A DNA stretch of 64,000 nt from Ignavibacteriaceae bacterium (GCA_013360295.1 JABWCL010000007.1:61112-125111); one strand, 5' to 3'. Positions 35,485 through 45,305 are shown, counted from the first letter of the stretch. Program-made: numbers and translations. Notes: a model not told the origin generated them from the letters alone.

Positions 35485-37107
35485 ATGCACCTGAACTATT
35501 TGTTCCTTACCCGGATTTCGGAAGAAATGCAGAGTTTGCTTACAGGCAAAACGATTGTGGGTTTTCATACGCAGGAAAAAAACAAATTGTTAATGTCGAT
35601 TGAGGAAGCAGGCGAACCTCTGTTTTTTGAATTTTCCACCGATCCTTCTTTTATTTACCTTACCCAGAGAAAGTCATTCAGGAAAGCTTCCAGGAATTAT
35701 AAGGACTTTTTCACTGATTATTTCCCTTTAAAAATTTTGGATGTCAGGATAGCGAGAGGCGACCGGGTAATAAAAATTACCACAGAGAGACTTTTTATAT
35801 ATTTCCTGGTGAGGGGGCGTTTTACAAATATCTTTTTTACAACTACTGACAGGCTCCTTGGAACATTTAAGGATCTAAAAGAAGAGCGTGCAGTCCGGGT
35901 ATTCGCGGATATTAATTCCTACATATTTCAGAAAGCAAAAGAAACCGTGCTTTCACCTGCTAAGGATGCCTATACCAGCGCGGATGAACTGAAATCCGAG
36001 TTCCCATTTTTCTCAAAAGACCTCATCGAATTTTCCCCTTATTTGGCTTCTTCAGATCAAAAAATCGGACGAGATTCCATAGAAAAAACTATCGCGGATT
36101 TTCTGCACTCGGATTTTTCGATTATTGAAACCAATGATAAAGTCCATCGCATCCTGCCAGAAAACTGGAAGACTGACGGAACTCTGCTTCACTCCGGACT
36201 CTCCGCGCTTGAGGCTGTCAGTATTCTGATAAAATTTCATTTCTCAAACGAGACTCAGTCTGACCTTAGGCAAACCATCATTGCTTATCTGGAAAGAGAA
36301 CTCTCAAGGACAGAAAAATCGTTGAAAGCAGTTGAAGAGCGGTTAACATCAGGAAGTAAAGCAGATGTTTATCGTAAAACAGGTTCTCTCCTGCTTGGAA
36401 ATTATCATTTAATGACGAAAGGGATGAAAGAAATCGATCTTTTTGATGAACAAGGGAATAAATGCACGGTCAATTTAAACCCTATCTATTCTCCAAAAGA
36501 AAATATTAATGATTACTTTGAGAGAGCAAGGGATGAAGAATCTGCTTTTGAGAAAAATAAAGAATTAGTTGCGAACTACAGGATAAAAAAGGAGAAAATC
36601 GTGGAGTTGCTGACTGAATCTGAGAGCTTGACAGACCACTCGAAACTGGAATTATTAGCAAAGAAACTAAACATTAAGATGGAAAAGAAGCCCTCTGGGA
36701 ATAATGCACCGGATGTTAAGTTCCGGGAATATTTAATTGATGAAAAATACAGGTTATATGTAGGCAAAGACAGCATCAACAATGATGTGCTGACCTTACA
36801 CTTTGCCAAAAAAGAAGACCTATGGTTTCACGCCCGAAGCGTACCCGGATCGCACGTTGTGCTCAGGGTGGATGGGGATTATAAAGAAATCCCGAAGAGT
36901 GTTATTAAAACTGCCGCCGCCGTTGCAGCATTCTATTCCAAAGCTAAAACAGCGGGATTATCTCCTGTTGCTTTCACACAAAAGAAGTACGTAGTAAAAC
37001 GGAAAGGATATGAACCGGGAAAAGTAGCATTACTGAAAGAGTCTGTGATAATAGTTCGGCCGGAGATCCCGGCGAATTGTAAACCAATAAACGACAACCT
37101 AATCTAA
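35485..37107 (+). CDS. rqcH: RqcH/NFACT-family ribosome quality control protein
   Basis: Homologue of Rqc2/RqcH, which binds stalled 50S subunits and adds an alanine tail to the trapped peptide. It has 540 residues. NFACT-N at about 1-180 contains D93-R94 (RGDRVIKI), the likely counterpart of the DR motif needed for tRNA binding. A coiled-coil middle (about 270-400) and a C-terminal NFACT-R domain with [17 protein letters not shown] and [14 protein letters not shown] follow. Older annotations call this family fibronectin-binding protein. It is followed 23 nt later by nagB. Confidence 0.9.
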   Translation: MHLNYLFLTRISEEMQSLLTGKTIVGFHTQEKNKLLMSIEEAGEPLFFEFSTDPSFIYLTQRKSFRKASRNYKDFFTDYFPLKILDVRIARGDRVIKITTERLFIYFLVRGRFTNIFFTTTDRLLGTFKDLKEERAVRVFADINSYIFQKAKETVLSPAKDAYTSADELKSEFPFFSKDLIEFSPYLASSDQKIGRDSIEKTIADFLHSDFSIIETNDKVHRILPENWKTDGTLLHSGLSALEAVSILIKFHFSNETQSDLRQTIIAYLERELSRTEKSLKAVEERLTSGSKADVYRKTGSLLLGNYHLMTKGMKEIDLFDEQGNKCTVNLNPIYSPKENINDYFERARDEESAFEKNKELVANYRIKKEKIVELLTESESLTDHSKLELLAKKLNIKMEKKPSGNNAPDVKFREYLIDEKYRLYVGKDSINNDVLTLHFAKKEDLWFHARSVPGSHVVLRVDGDYKEIPKSVIKTAAAVAAFYSKAKTAGLSPVAFTQKKYVVKRKGYEPGKVALLKESVIIVRPEIPANCKPINDNLI

Positions 37108-37130
37108 AAATAATTTCAAAGAAAGTTTCT

Positions 37131-37940
37131 ATGAGATTAATCATCCAACCCAATTACGCCCTTGTTTCAAAGTGGGCAGCAAATTATGTAGCTAATACAA
37201 TTAATGAATTTAAACCAGCGAAAAACAACAGGTTTGTGCTTGGACTGCCGACAGGTTCATCCCCTCTTGGTCTGTACAAAGAACTTATTAAGTTGAATAA
37301 GGAAGGGAAAGTATCATTCAAATACGTCACAACCTTCAATATGGATGAGTATGTCAACCTTCCGGAAAGTCATCCTCAGAGTTACCATTACTTTATGTAT
37401 GATAATTTCTTTAACCACATAAACATTGATAAAAAGTATATCAACATCCTCAACGGAAACGCAAAGTACCTGAACACCGAATGCGAAAACTACGAGAAAA
37501 AAATAAAAAAAGCCGGTGGAATTGATCTCTTCCTTGGCGGTATCGGTCCGGACGGCCATATAGCATTTAACGAGCCGGGTTCCTCCCTTGGGTCACTGAC
37601 AAGAGTTAAGACTCTTACAATGGATACTATAATTGCAAATTCAAGATTCTTCGATAATGATATTTCAAAAGTCCCGAGAACAGCACTGACCGTAGGAGTT
37701 AAAACGGTGCTTGACGCACGTGAAATTCTGATCATTATTAATGGTCATTCAAAAGCTAGAGCGCTGGCGAAGGTAGTGGAAGAAGGCGTAAACCATATGT
37801 GGACGGTTTCAGCGCTGCAACTCCATCCCAAAAGCATGATAGTCTGCGATGATGCCTCCACTGTCGAATTAAAAGTCGGAACGGTAAACTATTTTAAAGA
37901 TATCGAATCGCCGAACCTAGATCCTGCAACACAGATATAG
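37131..37940 (+). CDS. nagB: Glucosamine-6-phosphate deaminase
   Basis: Converts glucosamine-6-phosphate to fructose-6-phosphate and ammonia. It has 269 residues, close to E. coli NagB (266). Motifs: [16 protein letters not shown] for phosphate binding, TFNMDEYV with the catalytic Asp, [19 protein letters not shown] and the C-terminal [10 protein letters not shown]. Together with nagA it completes GlcNAc-6-P use, likely from recycled cell wall. It runs behind rqcH on the plus strand. Confidence 0.96.
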   Translation: MRLIIQPNYALVSKWAANYVANTINEFKPAKNNRFVLGLPTGSSPLGLYKELIKLNKEGKVSFKYVTTFNMDEYVNLPESHPQSYHYFMYDNFFNHINIDKKYINILNGNAKYLNTECENYEKKIKKAGGIDLFLGGIGPDGHIAFNEPGSSLGSLTRVKTLTMDTIIANSRFFDNDISKVPRTALTVGVKTVLDAREILIIINGHSKARALAKVVEEGVNHMWTVSALQLHPKSMIVCDDASTVELKVGTVNYFKDIESPNLDPATQI

Positions 37941-37956
37941 GCAATTTTGAGTAGTT

Positions 37957-37984
37957 TTGAAAATAAATAAAAAACAGATATATT
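37957..37984 (+). promoter_or_regulatory. Possible promoter of tRNA-Arg
   Basis: TTGAAA (37957-37962) and TATATT (37979-37984) with a 16-nt spacer, ending 34 nt before the tRNA. It resembles a sigma-70 promoter, but the region is very AT-rich and such matches occur by chance. Confidence 0.35.
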
Positions 37985-38018
37985 AAAGTTTAAATATTTT
38001 AGATTCAGAATTTTCTCT

Positions 38019-38092
38019 GCACCCGTAGCTCAATTGGATAGAGCGTTTGACTACGGATCAAAAGGTTGAGGGTTCGACTCCTTCCGGGTGTA
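38019..38092 (+). tRNA. tRNA-Arg (anticodon ACG)
   Basis: A 74-nt cloverleaf. Acceptor arms GCACCCG and CGGGTGT pair (the first pair is G-U), the D-arm is GCTCAATTGGATAGAGC, the anticodon loop CTACGGA gives ACG, and the T-arm is GAGGGTTCGACTCCTTC. CCA is not encoded. The ACG anticodon needs deamination of A34 to inosine, the reaction of TadA, whose gene starts 163 nt downstream. Confidence 0.97.
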
Positions 38093-38095
38093 CAT

Positions 38096-38132
38096 AAAAC
38101 CGCATTTTCAGGCTGAAATTGCGGTTTTTTTT
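38096..38132 (+). terminator. Rho-independent terminator after tRNA-Arg
   Basis: AAAACCGCA (38096-38104) pairs with TGCGGTTTT (38120-38128); an inner TTTCA/TGAAA stem follows after one T-T mismatch, with a GGC loop. A run of eight T ends the structure (38125-38132). This is the clearest intrinsic terminator in the window. Confidence 0.88.
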
Positions 38133-38254
38133 GTTTACCTCTTACAGAACATAAGACATCCCCTTTTTAAGTTTTTTTTGGCTGGTCTCTGCTAATTTAA
38201 TATTTTTACATTATGATTTTAAATACATTCTTATTCCAGTAGCACCGCTGATTA
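38133..38254. other. Gap before tadA
   Basis: About 120 AT-rich bases between the tRNA-Arg terminator and tadA. It must contain the promoter for tadA-adk, but I see no clear boxes or other structure. No strong Shine-Dalgarno sequence precedes the tadA ATG. Confidence 0.4.
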
Positions 38255-38731
38255 ATGCTTACTAAGGAAGAAATAGAATTCTACTTCAATGCTGCCTTTC
38301 ACGAAGCGGAAAAAGCATTCGAGAAAGGCGAGGTGCCGGTAGGATCAGTAATTGTGAAAGACAAAAAAATAATTGGCAGAGGCTACAACCGTACCGGGGT
38401 CCTTCACGATCCCACAGCACACGCGGAAATCATCGCCATATCAGCGGCGGCTGGTACTGTCCAGTCTGATGTTTTATCTGACTGTGATCTTTTTTGCACA
38501 TTGGAACCATGCATAATGTGCGTCGGTGCAGCTCTAAACGCGCACATTTCAAATATCTATTTCTCCGCGCATGACCCTAAATTCGGCGCTTGCGGCTCAC
38601 TTTACAACCTCGCGGAACAAAAGAAGTATAATCACTCAATCAGGTTGTATTCAGGTTATCAGGAAGAAAGAAGTATTCTCCTGTTGAAATCTTTTTTTAA
38701 TTCTAAAAGACTAAAAAGCACAACTAATTAA
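38255..38731 (+). CDS. tadA: tRNA-specific adenosine deaminase
   Basis: Deaminates A34 of tRNA-Arg(ACG) to inosine, which lets it read CGU, CGC and CGA. It has 158 residues of the cytidine-deaminase fold. Zinc site H56-A-E58 in TAHAEIIA and C86/C89 in LEPCIMCVGA; the proton-shuttling Glu is E58. Its expected substrate tRNA is encoded immediately upstream. It is followed by adk after a 16-nt gap. Confidence 0.94.
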   Translation: MLTKEEIEFYFNAAFHEAEKAFEKGEVPVGSVIVKDKKIIGRGYNRTGVLHDPTAHAEIIAISAAAGTVQSDVLSDCDLFCTLEPCIMCVGAALNAHISNIYFSAHDPKFGACGSLYNLAEQKKYNHSIRLYSGYQEERSILLLKSFFNSKRLKSTTN

Positions 38732-38747
38732 ATAACAGAGTTTAAAA

Positions 38748-39401
38748 ATGTATATAATTATTTTTGGTGCACCGGGCGTTGGTAAAGGCACTCAGGCAAA
38801 AATCCTCACTTCAAGACTTGATATTCCTCATGTATCTACCGGGGATATTCTTCGTGATGCCGCAGCAAGAAAAACTGAACTTGGATTGAAAGCAAAAGCT
38901 ATTATGGATGCAGGTGAATTGGTGCCGGATGATGTTATGATAGGGATCATACGGGATACACTGAACCAGGAAAGATGTGCAAAAGGCTTTATACTCGACG
39001 GGTTCCCCAGAAATATTAATCAGGCCGCGGTTATTGATAAACTTTTCACGGAACTTAGGATTGAAAAGATTGTAATTCTGGCACTGGAAGCAGACGATGA
39101 AGAAATTGTAAGCAGACTCACAAACCGTCGGGCGTGCAAGGAATGCGGTCAGATCTTCAGCATCAGGGAGATTGAAGAGATCAGCAACTGCCCAAACTGT
39201 AATGCTACCGGTAGTTTCTATCAGAGAAATGATGATAAAGAAGATGTTATCCGAAGAAGACTCGCCATTTTCCACTCTTCAACCAAACCCGTATTGGATT
39301 ATTTTGAGGGTAAGAGAGTGATTCTGCACATTGATGGTCTTAAACCGGTGGATGCAGTGAGCGAGCAGATCCTTGAAAAATTAAATAACCTGAATTTTTG
39401 A
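38748..39401 (+). CDS. adk: Adenylate kinase
   Basis: Interconverts ATP plus AMP and two ADP. It has 217 residues, the long-lid type. P-loop GAPGVGKGTQ near the N-terminus, AMP-site segments STGDILRDA and GFPRN, and a lid with four cysteines (CKECGQ then CPNC) that likely bind structural zinc. It converges with the FtsE-like gene, with only 14 nt between the two stop codons. Confidence 0.96.
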   Translation: MYIIIFGAPGVGKGTQAKILTSRLDIPHVSTGDILRDAAARKTELGLKAKAIMDAGELVPDDVMIGIIRDTLNQERCAKGFILDGFPRNINQAAVIDKLFTELRIEKIVILALEADDEEIVSRLTNRRACKECGQIFSIREIEEISNCPNCNATGSFYQRNDDKEDVIRRRLAIFHSSTKPVLDYFEGKRVILHIDGLKPVDAVSEQILEKLNNLNF

Positions 39402-39415
39402 AATCAGGTGAGGTC

Positions 39416-40081
39416 TTAACTAATAGCTTTCAGTTTACCTTCTTCAAGTAAAAAAATCTTACCGCGAAGATTTTTTGCAAACTCAAAATTATTTGTCGCG
39501 ATTAGCATAGCAATCCCCTGTTTATTTACTTTTTGTAAATACTGCACAATTTGTTCACTGCTGTGAGGTTCAAGTTCATCCGCAGGAGAATCTGCAAGCA
39601 GAAGTTCGGGCTGATTAATACCGACGATAGCGAGGGCTAATTTTTTCTTTTCAAAATTTGACAATGATGCAATTTCCTTGGCTGCTGATTCATTCAACCC
39701 TGTTTCGATAAGAATGGCCAGTTTTTTCCCCGATTTATCTTTTTTGACAAAGCTGTTAAGTGATAAATAAAACTCAATATTTTCTTCAACAGTCCTATCA
39801 TGAAAAAGTATACCTGTTTTTGGAAGATAGGCTATACTTCTGCCAAGTGATAAATTTTTCTTCAACTTCAGGTCTGAAACTGCCACACCTTTAAAAATGA
39901 CATCACCTGTAAGCGGTGCTGCAGTTCCGTAGATAATTTCAAGCAATAATGTTTTTCCTGCGCCTGACTTACCAACCAGAATAACGATTTCACCGCTCCC
40001 TACACTAAGAGAAATATTTTCAAGTACGGTCTTCCCTTCTTCTGAAGAATAATACAGTTTATTAATTGCCAATAAGCTCAT
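39416..40081 (-). CDS. Degenerate FtsE-like ABC ATP-binding protein
   Basis: A 221-residue ABC nucleotide-binding domain closest in layout to FtsE. Walker A GKSGAGKT (37-44) is intact. The other motifs are not: the signature LSGGQ is replaced by LSNFE (140-144), the Walker B Glu is Ser165 (LLLADSPADE), the H-loop His is Asn197 (IATNNFEF), and no Gln stands at the Q-loop (AYLPKTG). It may bind ATP but probably hydrolyses it poorly or not at all. No FtsX or other permease gene is adjacent; the neighbour is a methyltransferase gene that overlaps it by 4 nt. Confidence 0.8.
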   Translation of the reverse strand: MSLLAINKLYYSSEEGKTVLENISLSVGSGEIVILVGKSGAGKTLLLEIIYGTAAPLTGDVIFKGVAVSDLKLKKNLSLGRSIAYLPKTGILFHDRTVEENIEFYLSLNSFVKKDKSGKKLAILIETGLNESAAKEIASLSNFEKKKLALAIVGINQPELLLADSPADELEPHSSEQIVQYLQKVNKQGIAMLIATNNFEFAKNLRGKIFLLEEGKLKAIS

Positions 40082-40803
40082 AGTGGTTTCCTGATAATAA
40101 AGAATACTCTTTCATCTGAATCCTTCCCTTTTTTGTAGGTGAAGGCTTTGTAGCATTTGAGGAGTTCAAAACCTGTTCGAATGAACAGTTCCCGATAAAC
40201 CTCAAACGGATAGATCTTTTGTTTATGCTTCTCATAAAGGATTTCCCCATGTTCACTCGCAAAATAAAAATAATTATAATGAATTCTGCTTTTACGGTTA
40301 TAACAGCTTTTTTGAGAGATTATTGCTTCCGGCAGATCATCATTATAAATCACGGCTTTTTCGTACTTAAGGCTGTTCTTCTCAAGGGATACATCGAAAC
40401 AAAAAATCCCCCCCGGAGTAAGTACTCTGTTAATCTCCCTGAGTAAGTTAAGAAGTTTTAACTTTGACAAAACATAATTCACGGAATCAAAAGTGCAGTA
40501 AACGGCATCAAATAGCGGCCGGAACGGCAGTGATCCCATATCGCAAGCGACTGCGAGCCCTTTAGGTGAATTTACTTTCAACATTTCCGGCGAGTATTCT
40601 GTTACATAAAGTTTAGAAAACACCTTCCGGATATATGCGGACATTTGCCCGGTTCCTGCTGCAATTTCAAGTACACGGGAATTATTCTTTTTATAGTTTA
40701 GAATGTTGTCAATTATATAAGCAGACCATCCCTCATAATTAATATGAGACATCAGTTCATCGTAATAGGGTGCGAGGAGTGTATAAGGTCTAACTTGCCG
40801 CAA
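40078..40803 (-). CDS. Class I SAM-dependent methyltransferase
   Basis: Methyltransferase with the motif I VLEIAAGTGQMSAYI and a following acidic strand end (VTEYSPEML), of the type 11/25 group; substrate unknown. The frame is open to a GTG at 40851, which would overlap pdxA by 62 nt. TTG at 40803 is chosen because it reduces the overlap to 14 nt and still includes the conserved YTLLAPYYDELM; this gives 241 residues. The start is not certain. It is linked by a 4-nt overlap to the FtsE-like gene. Confidence 0.78.
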   Translation of the reverse strand: MRQVRPYTLLAPYYDELMSHINYEGWSAYIIDNILNYKKNNSRVLEIAAGTGQMSAYIRKVFSKLYVTEYSPEMLKVNSPKGLAVACDMGSLPFRPLFDAVYCTFDSVNYVLSKLKLLNLLREINRVLTPGGIFCFDVSLEKNSLKYEKAVIYNDDLPEAIISQKSCYNRKSRIHYNYFYFASEHGEILYEKHKQKIYPFEVYRELFIRTGFELLKCYKAFTYKKGKDSDERVFFIIRKPL

Positions 40804-41791
40804 AAGATTTTTTTCTTGATTTGGAGACTTTTTCCGCCCATAAAAATGCACTCATCATACTCGAAGGATCGGCACAATTTTTACCTGCAATATCGAAAGC
40901 GGTTCCGTGATCCGGAGATGTCCTGATAACAGATAACCCCGACGTATAGTTAACGCCACTATTGAAATTGAGCATTTTAAAAGGAATCAATACCTGATCG
41001 TGATACATCCCTGTTACCAAATCAAATTCATTATACAAGGAATTTGCAAAAAAAGCATCCGGGACAAATGGTCCATACATATATGTTCCGAATTCCTCAA
41101 TGACCGGCGAGAGAACATTTTTTTCCTCTTTTCCAATCAGGCCATTCTCCCCTGCATGAGGATTTAAGCCAAGAACAGCAACGCGCGGCTTTCTTATCAA
41201 GAAGTCGTTTTTCAACGTAGCCAGGGAATGAAGGAAAAACTTCCGAAGTTCCGGCTTAGTAATTTTCGTACTGATTTGATTCACCGGAATGTGAATTGTA
41301 AATAGATTTGCCACAAAATTATCTGAAAGGAAGAACATTGAATGAAAACGGGCTTTGTCCAGTTTTGCAAGTAGTTCGGTGTGTCCATGATACTTAAGTC
41401 CCGCCAGTTTCATAGAGGTCTTTGAAATCGGCGCAGTTACAATAGCATCGCAGATTCCCTTCCGGCATTGCTCAAATGACCTAAGAATACTCATGTACGA
41501 AATATCTCCGCCTGCCCGGCTGTCTTTACCAAATCTATTTTTTTCAATTTTCCCCGCTGGTAAATCCAGAATTATAACCGGATGGAAAGGAAGTTTTAAG
41601 CCTTCCAATTCTCTAACGACATAGTACGGGAAATCAGCACCCGCTGTTCGATATTCCTCAACAAAAATATCGTATGGAAGGTTTAAAATATAACTAAAGC
41701 GTTTATTTAGATGATAGAATCGCTGCACCGATTTTATAATGATCTCTGGACCGATACCACCAATATCACCACAGGAAACCGCAAATCTCAT
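40790..41791 (-). CDS. pdxA: 4-hydroxythreonine-4-phosphate dehydrogenase
   Basis: NAD-dependent enzyme of the DXP-dependent vitamin B6 pathway. From ATG 41791 it has 333 residues, close to the family norm; a longer frame begins 10 codons earlier inside the GWxTD gene and is less likely. Motifs: SCGDIGGIGPEIIIKS, HGHTELLAKL, GLNPHAGENG, MYHDQVLIPFK and TSPDHGTAFDIAG, with the His residues that bind the metal. It starts 4 nt after the upstream stop. Confidence 0.94.
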   Translation of the reverse strand: MRFAVSCGDIGGIGPEIIIKSVQRFYHLNKRFSYILNLPYDIFVEEYRTAGADFPYYVVRELEGLKLPFHPVIILDLPAGKIEKNRFGKDSRAGGDISYMSILRSFEQCRKGICDAIVTAPISKTSMKLAGLKYHGHTELLAKLDKARFHSMFFLSDNFVANLFTIHIPVNQISTKITKPELRKFFLHSLATLKNDFLIRKPRVAVLGLNPHAGENGLIGKEEKNVLSPVIEEFGTYMYGPFVPDAFFANSLYNEFDLVTGMYHDQVLIPFKMLNFNSGVNYTSGLSVIRTSPDHGTAFDIAGKNCADPSSMMSAFLWAEKVSKSRKKSFAAS

Positions 41792-41795
41792 ATAT

Positions 41796-43025
41796 TTATC
41801 GCAGTTCGTAGTTGCCGGCACCGTTTCTATCTACAAACCTGAAGACCCTGTTCGGGGAGTGATAGTACCATATTTCACTCATTCGTCCTTCGGGTGTGGT
41901 TCCCCGTTCAATTTTTTCAGGCTCACCGAATTTTACAAAAATATTCCCGCGGTCTGTGAGTGCACCATCACCTCCGCGAAGAGTTGAAAACCTGATGTTC
42001 GCTTCATCTGCCCTGAAGTAAAATTCCGCCATTAACTCATTGTACTCAGTTAACGGAGTTGGGTCGTGTTTTTTCCAATATTCGAAGAGGGCATTCGTTT
42101 TTGCTTTTCTTACTGCTTTTCGTAGCGAATCAGATTTTTCTTCTGTTTCTAATAATTCAACTAATTTTACTGCCAGATTCTCATCCATCAGGCTTCGCGG
42201 TTTATTGAACCACTGTACACGAGCCGAAGTTTTGAAAAATGATGTATCGGTTCCAAGTGTTATCCTGATACTGGCATCGCCTTCGGGGAGAGAAAGGTTG
42301 AAATCTTTGATTAAAAGTAATGAATTTGAAGAGTCCCTGTATCCTTCAAGTAAAATTCCGGATGAATCCTGAATTACCCTAACGTTGGTACCCTTCAGTA
42401 TCTCGGGTATAAATTCGATCTTCTTACCATTAGATTCAACAATCACGTTCACTTTTTGATCAGCATATTTGCGAAATGGAAGGATAAAATTTACTGAATT
42501 AGGAACGAAAGGGATATTTCTGCCGCGGCTAATCAATTGAGCGTAAATACTCTCACTATTAATGTTCTTAATATCACCAACAAGAAAAAAGGATTTTTTG
42601 AGGCTGTCCTGATTATAATAAAACCCCGGCTGTCTGAATTCTCTCAGAGAAGTAGTATTAGTTATAATCGGTTTTACATTAAATTTCCTGAAATCCAGCG
42701 GAATACGAATGAAGCCTTCCCTATAAATAATCCGGCTGATGCTTTCTGTATAAGAGTCGGTACTAATGACACTATCTTTAAAATACCTCCTAATGGATTT
42801 ATCATCCTCGGATGTAATTTCAAGTTCAATTTTGTATCCTGTTTTGTATGCACCTTCATCTTTAGTGTATACAAGCAGATCATTCCGGATAGCATAAAAA
42901 TAATATAAATACTTATCGGTTCCTTCAAAAAGTATCTTATGGTCAGAAAGGATAATCGTTTCCGGTACCTGAGCGGATAGAAACAAATTAATGAAAATTA
43001 AAAAAAATAAAACCTTAACTTTCAT
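41796..43025 (-). CDS. GWxTD-domain protein, exported
   Basis: A 409-residue protein with an N-terminal signal peptide (about 1-18, ending LFLSAQVP) and a beta-rich middle. The C-terminal 130 residues match the GWxTD domain: YWKKHDPTPLTEYNELMAEF, then RGGDGALTDRGNIFVKFGEP. The signature Trp is Ala here (G-A-L-T-D). The family is widespread in Bacteroidota, Ignavibacteria and Acidobacteria, and its function is not established. It directly follows the M23 peptidase gene with no gap. Confidence 0.8.
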   Translation of the reverse strand: MKVKVLFFLIFINLFLSAQVPETIILSDHKILFEGTDKYLYYFYAIRNDLLVYTKDEGAYKTGYKIELEITSEDDKSIRRYFKDSVISTDSYTESISRIIYREGFIRIPLDFRKFNVKPIITNTTSLREFRQPGFYYNQDSLKKSFFLVGDIKNINSESIYAQLISRGRNIPFVPNSVNFILPFRKYADQKVNVIVESNGKKIEFIPEILKGTNVRVIQDSSGILLEGYRDSSNSLLLIKDFNLSLPEGDASIRITLGTDTSFFKTSARVQWFNKPRSLMDENLAVKLVELLETEEKSDSLRKAVRKAKTNALFEYWKKHDPTPLTEYNELMAEFYFRADEANIRFSTLRGGDGALTDRGNIFVKFGEPEKIERGTTPEGRMSEIWYYHSPNRVFRFVDRNGAGNYELR

Positions 43026-45302
43026 CTATCTGAGAATCATGAACTTCCTGGAACTGACTGTATTCACAGTGCCTAAAACGGCAACATATACTCCACTTGA
43101 CAAATGATTTAAAGAGGACGCAGAAATAACAAAATGATTTTTACCGGAAATAAACCCCGATTGAGCGGCTTCGTAAACCTGTTGTCCAAGCGCTGAATAG
43201 ATCCTGATAATAGTATTTTCCGGCTGTTTAGTGATAAAAGAAATGTTAATATCTCCCTTCGAAGGATTAGGATTTATGGAGAGTATTTCATCACGTTCCT
43301 CACTTTCATAACCGTACTCTTCCGAAGATGAAGAAATAATCCCGAAGTAATTCAGTATTCCATTCATCAGCATTTCGCGCTGCGACTTAAAACCAATAGC
43401 CTCAAATGGGAAAGCAAGGTATACAAGCTGACCGGAAACAGAGGAATTATAAAAAGAACCGGAGTAATAAATTCCTGCACCGTTCGTCTCAGAATACTTA
43501 AAGAGAAAACCGCTTCCTCCTGCAGTGTCAATGATGTCTGGGGCGTCTTCTATGTAAGGAGATCCCTGTGTTGGCAGGCCAAACTGAATATTCTGGCCAG
43601 ACATAAACGAGTTGTTCATACCGAGAACATTAACAGAGTTCGCATCGTTGTGAACAAATTGTGCTTTAAGCGCCTCCATCAAGAATAAAGAATCTCTGTT
43701 AACAGAGACCTCGGAAGAAACCAAATCCCAGGCTAGTTCACTTCCTGAAATAAAAAGTTTGCCTCCGTTAATTAAATAATCCTTAATTTTTAATTGTTCA
43801 AGACTGTCAAGAGTATTAAAAGGGTGAGCATTGTCCCCTGCCATCCAAATAACAGCAGGATAATTACCCAATCGGATTGAGTCATTTGAAATGTAAGTAT
43901 GGTGAGCTACATCAAAGCCAACGGGAAGAACTTCACCAAATTTGATTATAAAATCGTGAAAAGCTTTGCTCCAGTTCGCACCTACCCCAAACCTGTCAAA
44001 GCCATCTACTACGAGGACTTTTGGAAGCGTGCTGCTCAACTTTACCCCGTACACGTCAGATTGAATACTGACATTGGGGATGTAAGCGCTGTCAACGGCA
44101 TACAACTTCAAATAAAGGGGAGGACTGCTTGGATACATATATCGGGCACTGGTTACGTTATGCTTGAGTACGCTTTCTCCGTCGCGCTGAATAAAGTTTA
44201 CGCCATCAGAACTGTAGAATAACCTGTAACCCTTAACGTCCGAGTCTGTGGGCGGAGTCCACGAGATTATGAAATAGTTAGTTGTGTCCTTCTTGATGTA
44301 GTTGAGGACAGGCGGCCCGGGCGGAATCTGATCAAGATCAGTGATTCTGATGGGTATAAGAACGGAATCCCTGTTTCCTCGTGAGTCAATCGTGAACACC
44401 TTCACAACATAATTTCCGTTCGGATAAGAGGGGGCGTTAAAATAATTATTACTCACAACCTGGGAACTGGCAACTGAGGAGGCACCCGTTCCGTTAGTCA
44501 CGTTGTATACATGTTGACTCGTGGAGGATTCGGGTTTATAATAATTAAAATTGACGTACTCATTTCGTGGAATATTATAATAGCGGTATCGGGACCCATT
44601 GTCTGGAGGATTGTAAATAATGGTCGATGAATCCGCACCCAAAATCTGGTAACCTACCTCGTAGGTTCCATTATTTTTTGAGGAACTATACGCGCCGTTT
44701 TCCTCTTCGACGTGAACTATGATATCAACTTTCCCGCCGACGGCCTGAGTCGCGAGAGGAGTACTGCTGTTGTCAACCAGAAATTTTACATACCGGATCC
44801 TTGGTTTCCAATTATCTACATAGGGAACAAACCCGCCGTCCGGACGGAGCGAATTCAATTGAGAATTAGATATACCCGCGCCAATTCTGTAATCAATCAG
44901 GTGAACATGGTCAATTGCAACACGTGAGATCATTTGTCCTTTAGTGACAGATTGTCCGACATTGACCGCAGGTCTGGTATGATAGTAAGTAAGATATTTT
45001 GTCTGTCCCCCGATCGTAGAAGCAACACGAACGTATGAGTCGTATCCTGTGCCTCCATCATCATACGCTACCACCACTGTCCCGTCAAGAACCGCAAGGA
45101 CTGGGGTATTAGCAGCCGCAGGCACATCCGTACCGTTATGATAATGCCCCTCTTCACTTGTACTTCTGTACTCACCAAATGTCCCCGTTACTTCCTTTTG
45201 CGCATTCATCGGAGCAAAAGGCCATGCATACTTTACAGTATCAGATATCTGCGCTTTAAGAAGAAATGATGCAAGGAACAGGAAACTGAGGTATTTAAGC
45301 AT
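43026..45302 (-). CDS. Secreted M23 peptidase with T9SS sorting domain
   Basis: A 758-residue multidomain exoprotein. A signal peptide (about 1-17) is followed by a LytM/M23 domain (about 25-145) that keeps its zinc ligands: H55-x3-D59, H108 and H132-V-H134. An Ig/FnIII-like part (about 320-420) and a ThuA/GATase-like region (about 430-640) follow. The last 80 residues start with INPNPSKGDINISF and end SSRKFMILR, a type A T9SS sorting domain. It probably cuts peptidoglycan cross-bridges outside the cell or on its surface. It lies 3 nt after rho. Confidence 0.86.
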   Translation of the reverse strand: MLKYLSFLFLASFLLKAQISDTVKYAWPFAPMNAQKEVTGTFGEYRSTSEEGHYHNGTDVPAAANTPVLAVLDGTVVVAYDDGGTGYDSYVRVASTIGGQTKYLTYYHTRPAVNVGQSVTKGQMISRVAIDHVHLIDYRIGAGISNSQLNSLRPDGGFVPYVDNWKPRIRYVKFLVDNSSTPLATQAVGGKVDIIVHVEEENGAYSSSKNNGTYEVGYQILGADSSTIIYNPPDNGSRYRYYNIPRNEYVNFNYYKPESSTSQHVYNVTNGTGASSVASSQVVSNNYFNAPSYPNGNYVVKVFTIDSRGNRDSVLIPIRITDLDQIPPGPPVLNYIKKDTTNYFIISWTPPTDSDVKGYRLFYSSDGVNFIQRDGESVLKHNVTSARYMYPSSPPLYLKLYAVDSAYIPNVSIQSDVYGVKLSSTLPKVLVVDGFDRFGVGANWSKAFHDFIIKFGEVLPVGFDVAHHTYISNDSIRLGNYPAVIWMAGDNAHPFNTLDSLEQLKIKDYLINGGKLFISGSELAWDLVSSEVSVNRDSLFLMEALKAQFVHNDANSVNVLGMNNSFMSGQNIQFGLPTQGSPYIEDAPDIIDTAGGSGFLFKYSETNGAGIYYSGSFYNSSVSGQLVYLAFPFEAIGFKSQREMLMNGILNYFGIISSSSEEYGYESEERDEILSINPNPSKGDINISFITKQPENTIIRIYSALGQQVYEAAQSGFISGKNHFVISASSLNHLSSGVYVAVLGTVNTVSSRKFMILR

Positions 45303-45305
45303 TAC

